Of a DNA stretch of 64,000 nt, positions 33,957 through 42,088 are shown one piece after another; positions within the stretch are counted from its first letter, which is position 1; each line of letters begins with the position of its first letter. Location: NCBI RefSeq assembly GCF_000524475.1, contig NZ_BAVQ01000027.1:54304-118303 (forward strand), given 5' to 3'. The stretch is from Tomitella biformata AHU 1821. GTDB lineage: Bacteria; Actinomycetota; Actinomycetes; Mycobacteriales; Mycobacteriaceae. The notes under the pieces were generated by a model, which was not told where the DNA came from, made no database searches, and saw nothing but the letters and a program-made list of their open reading frames with translations. A program made the position numbers and the translations under genes.

Positions 33957-34771
33957 GCGCATCCCACACTTTGACCGCCGAGAACCTCGAGCTCGGCTAT
34001 GGGGGCCGCACTGTCGTCGAGTCGCTCGACCTCGTCGTGCCGCCAGGCCAGATCACGACCATCGTGGGGGCCAACGCGTGCGGCAAGTCGACCCTGCTGC
34101 GGTCGATGTCGCGCCTGCTCTCCCCGCGCAGCGGCCACGTCCTGCTCGACGGCAAGGACGTGCACCGCCTGCCCGCGAAACAGCTCGCCCGCACGCTGGG
34201 CCTGCTCCCGCAGTCGCCAATCGCACCCGAGGGGATCGTCGTCGCCGACCTCGTCGGCCGCGGCCGGCACCCGCATCAGCGGGTGCTCTCCCGGTGGAGC
34301 CGCGCCGACGACGCCGCTGTTGCGGACGCCCTCGCCGCCACCGACACGACCGACCTCGCCGACCGCGCCGTGGACGAGCTGTCCGGCGGGCAGCGCCAGC
34401 GCGTGTGGATAGCGATGGCGCTCGCCCAGCAGACCGACCTGCTGCTGCTCGACGAGCCCACCACGTTCCTGGATGTGAGCCACCAGATCGAGGTGCTCGA
34501 CCTGCTCACCGACCTCAACCGGACCCGCAACACCACGATCATCATGGTGTTGCACGATCTCAATCTCGCCGCGCGGTACGCCGATTACCTCGTCGCTATC
34601 GCGAACGGCCGCGTCTACGCTGCCGGGAACTCCGCCGAGGTTCTCACCAGCGAGAATGTGCGCGCGGTATTCGGCCTCGACAGTCAGATCATTCCCGACC
34701 CCGTCTCCGGCAAACCGCTAGTGCTACCCCTGGGGCGGCACCACATCGCTGCTGACGCCGTCCGGTGCTAA
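33953..34771 (+). CDS. Iron-siderophore ABC transporter ATP-binding protein
   Basis: 272 residues, FepC/FecE type. Walker A GANACGKST at 39-47, signature LSGGQ at 143-147 with QRQRVWIAMALAQQ after it, Walker B LLLLDEPT around Asp167, and H-loop LHDL. GTG start overlaps the permease stop as GTGA, so the four genes 30830-34771 form one coupled operon under the iron box. Confidence 0.95.
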   Translation: MSASHTLTAENLELGYGGRTVVESLDLVVPPGQITTIVGANACGKSTLLRSMSRLLSPRSGHVLLDGKDVHRLPAKQLARTLGLLPQSPIAPEGIVVADLVGRGRHPHQRVLSRWSRADDAAVADALAATDTTDLADRAVDELSGGQRQRVWIAMALAQQTDLLLLDEPTTFLDVSHQIEVLDLLTDLNRTRNTTIIMVLHDLNLAARYADYLVAIANGRVYAAGNSAEVLTSENVRAVFGLDSQIIPDPVSGKPLVLPLGRHHIAADAVRC

Positions 34772-34834
34772 CCATCCACTTGGACCGTCGCCCCAATTAA
34801 TGATTCGACACTGCCTGTGAACCGGAGAGAAATA

Positions 34835-35476
34835 ATGGAGAGCACCATGACCGCGCTGGGAACCCACCACATCACCACACTCGGAGAGTTGGAGGCCGCG
34901 CTTGGCGGCCCCCCGTACCCGGGCATCATCGAGAAGTGCACGGCCACGACCACGCCTCTGGTCCGCGAGTTCATCCGGCAAGCCCGGTTCTTCGTCCTCG
35001 CCACCGCCGACGCCGACGGCAATTGCGACTCCTCCCCCCGCGGGGACTTGACCAGCGTCGTCCAGATGCCCGACGACAAGACGCTGATCCTGCCGGACCG
35101 GCCCGGTAACCGCAGGGGTGACACCTACCGCAACATTCTTGCCAACCCGCACGTCGGGATCCTGTTCATCGTCCCCGGCCTGGAAGAGGTGGTGCGGGTG
35201 AACGGGACCGCCACCCTCACCACGGACCCGGAGCTGTGCGGGGAGCTGTCGCTGAAGGGGAAACCAGCGCAGCTGGCGATGATCGTGCAGATCGAGGAGG
35301 TGTTCACCCACTGCGCCCGCGCGATGCTGCGCGCCAAGCTGTGGGAGCCCGAGAGCTGGGTCGACCACGGCGACGTCCCGCCGCTGCTCGACATGCTCCA
35401 CGAGCAGCTCGGCCTCCCCGGCCCCGACGACGGCAAGCCCGCGCGCACCGAGGAATACCGAGAATTCCTGTACTGA
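34835..35476 (+). CDS. Pyridoxamine 5'-phosphate oxidase-type FMN protein
   Basis: 213 residues, split-barrel FMN-binding fold of the MSMEG_1061/DR_2398-like PPOX group: ARFFVLATADADGNCDSSPRGD, LILPDRPGNRRGDTYRNI and NPHVGILFIVPG are the flavin-binding and conserved segments. It probably reduces or oxidises a small molecule with FMN; substrate unknown. Start: ATG with GGAGAG six bases upstream; a second in-frame ATG lies 15 bases later. It follows the siderophore ABC operon by 63 bp, which hints at a ferric-siderophore or heme-related reductase role, not shown. Convergent with FUSC paralogue 2. Confidence 0.85.
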   Translation: MESTMTALGTHHITTLGELEAALGGPPYPGIIEKCTATTTPLVREFIRQARFFVLATADADGNCDSSPRGDLTSVVQMPDDKTLILPDRPGNRRGDTYRNILANPHVGILFIVPGLEEVVRVNGTATLTTDPELCGELSLKGKPAQLAMIVQIEEVFTHCARAMLRAKLWEPESWVDHGDVPPLLDMLHEQLGLPGPDDGKPARTEEYREFLY

Positions 35477-35483
35477 GCCTGAA

Positions 35484-37607
35484 TCAGCGGGCGTACGTCG
35501 GCAGCGTCCGATTCACCCGGGACAGCCCCTGCACTGCGGCGGGCATCGCCCCGTCATCTGTCGGCGCGCCGTCCGCACCGCGCGGCAACGTCAGCAGCAC
35601 GTTCATCACCGCGTGCTCGGTGGCCAGTTCCGGGCCGTCGACTCCGGTGCCGCCGAACTGGCCCGACACCGCGGTGACGTTCTCTCGGACATGGTCTGCG
35701 GCGCGCCGGAACGCCGCCGCCGAGTCGTCCGTCGGCGCGGTGTCCGGTCCCGACTCCTGGGCGACCATGCCCGCCCGGGCCAGCGCGTGGGCGGATCGGC
35801 TGTTCATCTGCAGCTCGCGGCGCCACCGCCGAGCGTCGTTGCGGTGGTGCAGGTTGCCCACGGACTCCAAAGGTTTCGCCGCGGTGATGACGCCCTCCAG
35901 CGCGGTGTCCAGCTCGCGCGCCGCGGGCAGCAGCTCATGATCGCCGCCGGGCGCGAGCACCGAAGCCACACACCTGTCGACCAACGCGTCCAGGTGCCCG
36001 AGGTAGCCCGTGATCCGGGCGACCAGCAGCGGGTTCGAGCGCGTCGACATGATGAAGTAGGCGCACGCGATGCCCACCGCCGCGCCGGCGAGGGTCTCCT
36101 CCACCCGCCACTCCAGCAGCTTCAGGTTGAGCACCCCCAGCAGCTCATACAGCGAGGCCAGCAGCATTGTGACGAAGAAGGTCAGGTACGCGTACGACAG
36201 TGGGCCCAGGTAAAACATCAGGAACACGCACACGACGATCATCGCTAGCTGGACCGGCGGGTGGTGCCCCACGGCGAACACCACAGCGAGGCCCACGACC
36301 ACCCCGACCACCGTGCCCAGCACACGGCGCCACGCGCGGCTGAGGATCTCGCCGCGCGTGGTGGTGCCGTAGAACACCATGAACGATGTCAGCACCGCCC
36401 AGTACCACCGGTCCGCCGAGATCAGCTCGCCCAACACCGTGGCGAGGGCCGCGGCCACAGAACACTGGATCGCGGCCCGCGTCGCGGGGTTCCACGCCCG
36501 CCAATCCCACCGGCCCTGCGTGTCCTGCGTGTCCTTCGCGGCGGGAGCCGCGGGGCTCGCGGACTTCGACTGCGGGAGCGGGGCCGGCTTGCCGGACAGG
36601 ATTCGCACGCGCTGCAGCATCGCCTGGGCGGTGGTCGCGTGCCAGATCGCCACGCCCGCAACGCCGGTCGCCCCCGGCAGCGCAGTCGCGGCCCTCGTCG
36701 TGGCAACCGCCTCTCGCAGCTGTTCCTCGGTGCCCGGATGCCGCAGAATGCCCTGCAGCGCCGTGACGGCCCGCCGCAGCGGCTCGGGCCACGGCTCCCG
36801 GGGATCGAGCGCCCACAGCGCGCTGGCCGTCTGCTCAATACCGATCTGCGCGTCGAAGACCCGTACCGAGAGATCCGCGGCCGAGACGTCCACGTGGCGT
36901 GCGGTGACGAACCGGCTCTGCCAGTCCTCGATGGCCATCGCGGTCTCCCCGAGCTCGTCGAGCCGGGTGTGCAACCGGTCAGTGGCGGCCCGGTCATCGC
37001 GGCAGGCCGTGTCGAGCACGCGGAGCGACGCGGCGCGCAGCGCCGGCCTCAGCCGGCGCATCTGCAATCGCGGCCGTTCCCGGACCAAAACTATGCGCAC
37101 CAGCAACGACGAGCCGATGCCTATCGCGAGAGCCAGGATCATCGTAGGCAGCCCATCGATTTTGCCATGGCTGAGCAGGCTGAAGAAGTACGCGAAAAAG
37201 CCCATCATCCCGCAGGCGGTGCCGCGTGGGCCGTATCGGCGCACCCACACGGCGGCGAACACCGCCAACACGAAGAAGAGGTCCTCGACGAGCCAGTGCT
37301 TGTTCGCCAGCGCCGCCACCACGACCGCGCCGACTGCGGGTAGGAACACCAGCGCGGTGGTGGCCTCCCGCTCATGCAGCAACTTGTCCTTGACCATCCC
37401 CGCGGACATCATGGCCATGAAACCGCTGACGGTGACTAGCGCCATCGATTGGTGCAGGGCCTTGGACACGACGGACATCGTGACGATGGCGATCATCACC
37501 GACAGGGCCACCGACCACGCGTTGCGCAGGCGCAGCCGGCCGGGGTCGGAGACGTCGAGACGCCCCAACAGCCGGCCGGGAAGTGTAAGAGAATCGGACA
37601 CGCCCAT
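35484..37607 (-). CDS. FUSC family membrane protein (paralogue 2)
   Basis: 707 residues from the ATG at 37607. Same layout as paralogue 1: six-helix block, soluble helical linker, second six-helix block with ISADRWYWAVLTSFMVFYGT and RGEILSRAWRRVLGT, then a helical tail ending GLSRVNRTLPTYAR. Closest to paralogue 1, from which it lacks the Gly/Met linker repeat. The two flank the iron-siderophore locus on both sides. Probable exporter of weak acids or of a metal-chelating metabolite; neither is shown. Confidence 0.85.
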   Translation of the reverse strand: MGVSDSLTLPGRLLGRLDVSDPGRLRLRNAWSVALSVMIAIVTMSVVSKALHQSMALVTVSGFMAMMSAGMVKDKLLHEREATTALVFLPAVGAVVVAALANKHWLVEDLFFVLAVFAAVWVRRYGPRGTACGMMGFFAYFFSLLSHGKIDGLPTMILALAIGIGSSLLVRIVLVRERPRLQMRRLRPALRAASLRVLDTACRDDRAATDRLHTRLDELGETAMAIEDWQSRFVTARHVDVSAADLSVRVFDAQIGIEQTASALWALDPREPWPEPLRRAVTALQGILRHPGTEEQLREAVATTRAATALPGATGVAGVAIWHATTAQAMLQRVRILSGKPAPLPQSKSASPAAPAAKDTQDTQGRWDWRAWNPATRAAIQCSVAAALATVLGELISADRWYWAVLTSFMVFYGTTTRGEILSRAWRRVLGTVVGVVVGLAVVFAVGHHPPVQLAMIVVCVFLMFYLGPLSYAYLTFFVTMLLASLYELLGVLNLKLLEWRVEETLAGAAVGIACAYFIMSTRSNPLLVARITGYLGHLDALVDRCVASVLAPGGDHELLPAARELDTALEGVITAAKPLESVGNLHHRNDARRWRRELQMNSRSAHALARAGMVAQESGPDTAPTDDSAAAFRRAADHVRENVTAVSGQFGGTGVDGPELATEHAVMNVLLTLPRGADGAPTDDGAMPAAVQGLSRVNRTLPTYAR

Positions 37608-37736
37608 GATTGTGACCCATGCGCCACACCCACATACGGGCACCGTCGCCTCTGGTGCCGGAATGCGCGCCTACCGACGGGCCCCTGGTGTTCGCCTATC
37701 GTCATCAGCAACCGTTCACCACATAAGGAGACGCCC

Positions 37737-39488
37737 ATGGCCACGACCGTCGCCGACCAGCTCATCACCGCTCTCGTCGACGCCGGGGTCCGGCGGATCT
37801 ACGGCATCGTCGGCGACAGCCTCAACCCGGTGGTCGACGCGGTCCGGCGCACCGGCGGCGCGGCCAAGGGCGGCATCGACTGGATCCATGTGCGCCACGA
37901 GGAGGCCGCCGCGTTCGCCGCCTCCGCCGACGCGCAGCTGACCGGCGAGCTCGCGGTGTGCGCCGGCTCCTGCGGGCCCGGCAACCTGCACCTGATCAAC
38001 GGGCTCTACGACGCGCACCGCGCCGGTGCCCGGGTCCTGGCGATCGCCTCGCACATCCCCAGCACCGAGATCGGCCAGGGCTACTTCCAAGAGACGCATC
38101 CGGATCGGCTGTTCGTCGAGTGCTCGCTCTACACCGAGTTGGTCTCGAATGCCGCGCAGGCGCCCGGGGTGTTCCGTTCTGCGATGCAGGCCGCCATCAC
38201 CGGCTCCGGCGTGGCCGTCGTGACCCTGCCCGGCGATGTCGCGATGGCGGCCGCGTCGGGCCCGATGCTGCCGCTGTCGATTCCCGCGCCGTCGGTGACC
38301 GTGCCCACGGCGGCGACCCTGCGCACGCTGGCCGCCGCGATCAACACCGCCGAGAAGGTCGCGATCTTCGCCGGCTACGGCGTCCGCGACGCGCACGACG
38401 AGGTGATCGCCCTCGCGGAGCTGATCGGCGCGCCCATCGGCCACACGCTGCGCGGCAAAGACTTCATCCAGCACAACAACCCCTACGAGGTCGGCATGAC
38501 CGGCCTCCTCGGCTACGGCGCCGCGCACGCCGGGATGCACGACGCGGACCTGCTGCTCATGCTCGGCACCGACTTCCCGTACGCCCAGTTCCTGCCGAAG
38601 GACGTGCGCACCGCGCAGATCGACCTCGACCCCACGAGGATCGGCCGCCGCACCGCCGTGGAGATCCCCGTGCACGGCGATGTCGCCGCCACCCTGACCG
38701 CGCTGCTGCCGCTGATCGAGCGCAAGAGCGACCGCGCGTACGTCGACAAGTGGCTGGCCAAGCACGAGAAGATGATGAACCGCTCCATCGGCGCGTACAC
38801 GCACGACGTCGAGAAGTTCGTGCCCATCCACCCGGAGTACGCCGCGTCGGTGCTCAACCAGGTCGCCGCCGAGGATGCCGTGTTCACCACCGACACCGGC
38901 ATGTGCAACGTGTGGACCGCTCGCTATCTAGACGCGACCAGCGAGCGACGGTTCCTCAGCTCCGCCATCCACGGCTCCATGGCCAACGCGCTGCCCCATG
39001 CGATGGGCGCGCAGCTCGCCTACCCGGGCCGGCAGGTCATCTCCGTCTCCGGCGATGGCGGCTTCGCGATGCTGCTCTCCGAGATCCTCACCGTCGCGAT
39101 GTACAAGATCCCGGTCAAGGTCGTCCTGTTCGACAACAGCACATTGGGCATGGTCAAAGCCGAGATGCTCGTGGACGGACTACCGGACTTCGGCGTGGAC
39201 GTCGCGCCCGTGGACTATGCCGCGATCGCCGCCGCCGCGGGCATCCACTCCCAGCGTGTCGAGCGCCCCGCCGACATCCGGGCCGCGTTGGATGCCGCCT
39301 TCGCTGTCGACGGGCCCGCCCTGGTCCACCTCATCACCGACCCGCGCGCGCTGTCTATACCGCCGACTGTCACCGGGGAACAGCTCAAGGGCTTCGCCCT
39401 GGCGATGAGCAAGACGGTGCTCGGCGGCGGGATCGGCGAGGCCGTGAAGCTGGCGCGCACGAATCTGCGGAATATCCCCCGTCCGTAG
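37737..39488 (+). CDS. poxB: Pyruvate:quinone oxidoreductase (pyruvate dehydrogenase, quinone)
   Basis: 583 residues, thiamine diphosphate enzyme of the PoxB/Pqo type. It oxidises pyruvate to acetate and CO2 and passes electrons to membrane quinones. Catalytic Glu55 is in HVRHEEAAAF. The ThDP/Mg motif runs from GDGGF (439-443) to Asn467 in FDNSTLG. GSCGPGNLHLINGLYDAHR and ETHPDRLFVECS are Pox features that separate it from acetolactate synthase. The C-terminus (LGGGIGEAVKLARTNLRNIP) matches the membrane-binding peptide of PoxB. Start: ATG with AAGGAG seven bases upstream. Divergent from FUSC 2. Confidence 0.92.
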   Translation: MATTVADQLITALVDAGVRRIYGIVGDSLNPVVDAVRRTGGAAKGGIDWIHVRHEEAAAFAASADAQLTGELAVCAGSCGPGNLHLINGLYDAHRAGARVLAIASHIPSTEIGQGYFQETHPDRLFVECSLYTELVSNAAQAPGVFRSAMQAAITGSGVAVVTLPGDVAMAAASGPMLPLSIPAPSVTVPTAATLRTLAAAINTAEKVAIFAGYGVRDAHDEVIALAELIGAPIGHTLRGKDFIQHNNPYEVGMTGLLGYGAAHAGMHDADLLLMLGTDFPYAQFLPKDVRTAQIDLDPTRIGRRTAVEIPVHGDVAATLTALLPLIERKSDRAYVDKWLAKHEKMMNRSIGAYTHDVEKFVPIHPEYAASVLNQVAAEDAVFTTDTGMCNVWTARYLDATSERRFLSSAIHGSMANALPHAMGAQLAYPGRQVISVSGDGGFAMLLSEILTVAMYKIPVKVVLFDNSTLGMVKAEMLVDGLPDFGVDVAPVDYAAIAAAAGIHSQRVERPADIRAALDAAFAVDGPALVHLITDPRALSIPPTVTGEQLKGFALAMSKTVLGGGIGEAVKLARTNLRNIPRP

Positions 39489-39521
39489 CATAGCCGAATC
39501 ATATTCTCCCAGGTCACAGGC

Positions 39522-39527
39522 TATAAT
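39522..39527 (+). promoter_or_regulatory. Perfect -10 hexamer before the Stealth gene
   Basis: TATAAT at 39522-39527 stands out in the GC-rich context, 34 bp past the poxB stop. The -35 region is not recognisable. It places transcription start near 39534, which limits how far upstream the next coding sequence can begin. Confidence 0.55.
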
Positions 39528-39566
39528 CGGGCGAGTCCAGAATTTTTCACGCCCGAGAGGATCCCC

Positions 39567-41168
39567 ATCACACAATCTTCCGCTCCCCAAGATGTCTATT
39601 TCCTACCCGCGGAGCAGAAGACCCGCGACGCCGTCAAGCACGCGTCGCCGGCCTCGCGCTCGCGCCTGCGCGAGATGCCGGGGGTGGTGAGATTCCGAGG
39701 CCGGTTCGCCATGGCCATCACGGCGACCACCCCGCACGAGGCCATGATCGAGGACCTGCTGTTTATCCGTGCCACCCTCGACGACGCGCGGATCGACTAC
39801 CTCCTGGTCCGCGGCAACGACCAGCGGCCGGTGATCGCCGTCGACCAGGCGGACCGGCAGGCGCTCGCCGCCGCCCTCGCAGAGGCCTGCGCGCGCCATC
39901 CGTTCTACTCCAAAACTGTCGATGACCAGCAGCGGCGTGCAATCCTCATCGCGGACGGCGCCCTGTCCTTGAGCGCCGACGCCCGCATCTTCCGGCTGTT
40001 CCGGCCTCGGGTGGAGCCGAGCAGCGGCCTGAGCTACGGGGCGAGCACCGGGGTGCAGATCGAGTTGTGGTCCTTCGAGGGCGACACAATCGTGCTGCCC
40101 ATCGAGAACTCGCTGACCCGCCGCAGGATCCGGGCGAGCGAGGCCGTGCGCGGCACCGTTGAGCGCTTCGGCATGGAGTGGCCAACGATCGAGAACATGT
40201 TCGCGTACCACGCCTCCGACATCCAGTTCGATATCGACCTGGTCTTCTCCTGGGTCGATGGCTCGGACCGGGACTGGCAGCAGCAGCGGGCCAAGCGCAT
40301 GGCGGGGCACGTGGTGGGCGCGGGCGATGACTCGTCCGCACGGTTCCGGCAGGTCGACGAGCTCCGCTACGCGCTGCGCTCGGTGCACATGTACGCGCCG
40401 TGGATCCGCCGCATCTTCGTGGCCACCGACTCCGCCCAACCCTCCTGGCTGGCCGACGATCCGCGGGTGACCTTCGTGCGCAGCGAGGAGTTCTTCGCGG
40501 ACCCGTCCGTGCTGCCCACCCACAACTCCCAGGCCGTTGAATGCCAGCTGCACCACATTCCCGGGCTCGCCGAGCACTTCCTGTACTCGAACGACGACAT
40601 GTTCTTCGGCCGCCCCGTCGGCCCGGACATGTTCTTCTCCCCCGGCGGGGTCAGCATGTTCATCGAGGATGACACCCGCATCGGGCTCGGGCTCAACGAC
40701 GATCAGCGCAGTGGCTTCGAGAACTCGGCCCGGGTGAACCGGCGGCTACTGCAGGACCGTTTCGGCTCGCTCACCACCCGCCACCTCGCGCACGCCGCGA
40801 CGCCGCTGCGCAAGTCCGTGATGGCCGATATGGAGCGGGAGTTCCCCGAAGAGTTCGCAGCCACCGCGGCCAGCACGTTCCGCGCCAGCGACAACATCTC
40901 CGTGACCAACTCGCTCTACCACTATTACGCGCTGATGAGCGGGCGGGCGGTGGTGCAGAACTCGGCACGCGCGCGCTACATCGACACCACCATCAAGTCC
41001 GGCCTGCGGGAGATGGACTCGCTGCTGGCCGATCGCGCGTCGGACTTCTTCTGCCTCAACGACAACGCCGCCGGCGACGTTGAACCGCAGGACCGGGCCA
41101 AGTCCATGACACGTTTCCTCGGCGACTACTTCCCCATCCCCGCGCCCTGGGAGATCCTCGGAGCCTGA
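39567..41168 (+). CDS. Stealth family sugar-phosphate phosphotransferase
   Basis: About 533 residues. Stealth proteins transfer hexose-1-phosphate to make cell-wall or capsular polymers. Conserved regions are visible in order: [13 protein letters not shown], then [20 protein letters not shown] and [15 protein letters not shown], then [31 protein letters not shown], and [10 protein letters not shown] near the end. The first ATG (39675) is preceded in frame by 36 codons of convincing coding sequence ([16 protein letters not shown]). There is no ATG, GTG or TTG in that stretch; ATC at 39567, six bases after GAGAGG, is the best start. Its 3' end overlaps the opposite-strand phosphoesterase by 43 bp. 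Confidence 0.87.
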   Translation: MTQSSAPQDVYFLPAEQKTRDAVKHASPASRSRLREMPGVVRFRGRFAMAITATTPHEAMIEDLLFIRATLDDARIDYLLVRGNDQRPVIAVDQADRQALAAALAEACARHPFYSKTVDDQQRRAILIADGALSLSADARIFRLFRPRVEPSSGLSYGASTGVQIELWSFEGDTIVLPIENSLTRRRIRASEAVRGTVERFGMEWPTIENMFAYHASDIQFDIDLVFSWVDGSDRDWQQQRAKRMAGHVVGAGDDSSARFRQVDELRYALRSVHMYAPWIRRIFVATDSAQPSWLADDPRVTFVRSEEFFADPSVLPTHNSQAVECQLHHIPGLAEHFLYSNDDMFFGRPVGPDMFFSPGGVSMFIEDDTRIGLGLNDDQRSGFENSARVNRRLLQDRFGSLTTRHLAHAATPLRKSVMADMEREFPEEFAATAASTFRASDNISVTNSLYHYYALMSGRAVVQNSARARYIDTTIKSGLREMDSLLADRASDFFCLNDNAAGDVEPQDRAKSMTRFLGDYFPIPAPWEILGA

Positions 41169-42076
41169 CTCATGTCCGGCCCGGGGATGCGGATGCCGGC
41201 GGCGGCGAGCCGACGCGCGGTCGCCGCCGCAGACACCAATTCGCCGACGCTCTCATACGCGCCGATCGGCACCGCCGAATGCACGATCGTATCCTGGTAC
41301 ACGTGCACCAGGTTGAGCCCCTGCGCCCCGTCGCGTCCGCGCTGCGAGCCGTCGGGCGCGTTCAGGTCCTGCGTGTAGCAGGTGGCGGCGGCGACCGAGA
41401 CCGGGATGCCCGCGAACATCGCCGTCGTCGAGAAGTGCAGGTGTCCGGCCAGGATCGCCCGCACGTCGCTGCCCCGCAGCACCTGCGCCAGCCGCTCCTG
41501 CGCGCGCAACTCCACGAGCACCGCGAGGTCCTGCACGCAGGGGACGGGCGGGTGGTGCATCGCCAGGATCGTGCCGTGCGGGGCCGCGGTCGCGAGTTGC
41601 GCGGCCAGCCAGTCCAGTTGCCCGTCGTCCAGCTCGCCGTGGTGGTGGCCGGGCACCGATGTGTCGAGGGTGAGCACGCGGAGGCCGTCGATAGTGTGCG
41701 CGCGGTCGACGGGTCCCGTGCTCGGCTCTTCGCCCAGCAGGGAACTGCGAAAGTGCGCGCGGTCATCGTGGTTGCCCATCGCCCACAGCACCTGCGCGCC
41801 GAGTTCGGCGGCGACCGGATCCACCATCGCCCGCAGCCGCGCGTAGGCCTCGGGCTCGCCCTGGTCCGCCAGGTCGCCGGTGAAGACCAGCGCGTCGGGC
41901 CGAATCCTCGACGCCGTGAGCTCGGCGAAGATCTGCCGCAGCCGGTCGTCGGCGTCGAGTTGGCCGTACAGGAGGCCGTCGGCCACGAGATGGGTGTCGC
42001 TCAGATGGACTAGGCAATGCGTCGGGCGGCCGTGCTCGGCTATGCGCGTCGGGCTCATGGGCTCCACCGTAGCCAT
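41126..42076 (-). CDS. Calcineurin-like metallophosphoesterase (CpdA type)
   Basis: 316 residues with the full two-metal phosphoesterase set: [29 protein letters not shown] and AGHLHFS. The order and the short linker are those of class III cyclic-nucleotide phosphodiesterases (CpdA/Rv0805), so a cyclic or nucleotide phosphodiester is the likely substrate. Start taken at 42076 (MATVEPM); an ATG 18 bases later has GGTGGAG upstream. It follows FUSC paralogue 3 by 12 bp, probably cotranscribed. The last 14 codons overlap the end of the Stealth gene on the opposite strand. Confidence 0.88.
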   Translation of the reverse strand: MATVEPMSPTRIAEHGRPTHCLVHLSDTHLVADGLLYGQLDADDRLRQIFAELTASRIRPDALVFTGDLADQGEPEAYARLRAMVDPVAAELGAQVLWAMGNHDDRAHFRSSLLGEEPSTGPVDRAHTIDGLRVLTLDTSVPGHHHGELDDGQLDWLAAQLATAAPHGTILAMHHPPVPCVQDLAVLVELRAQERLAQVLRGSDVRAILAGHLHFSTTAMFAGIPVSVAAATCYTQDLNAPDGSQRGRDGAQGLNLVHVYQDTIVHSAVPIGAYESVGELVSAAATARRLAAAGIRIPGPDMSQAPRISQGAGMGK

Positions 42077-42088
42077 GCCGGTTCCAGG

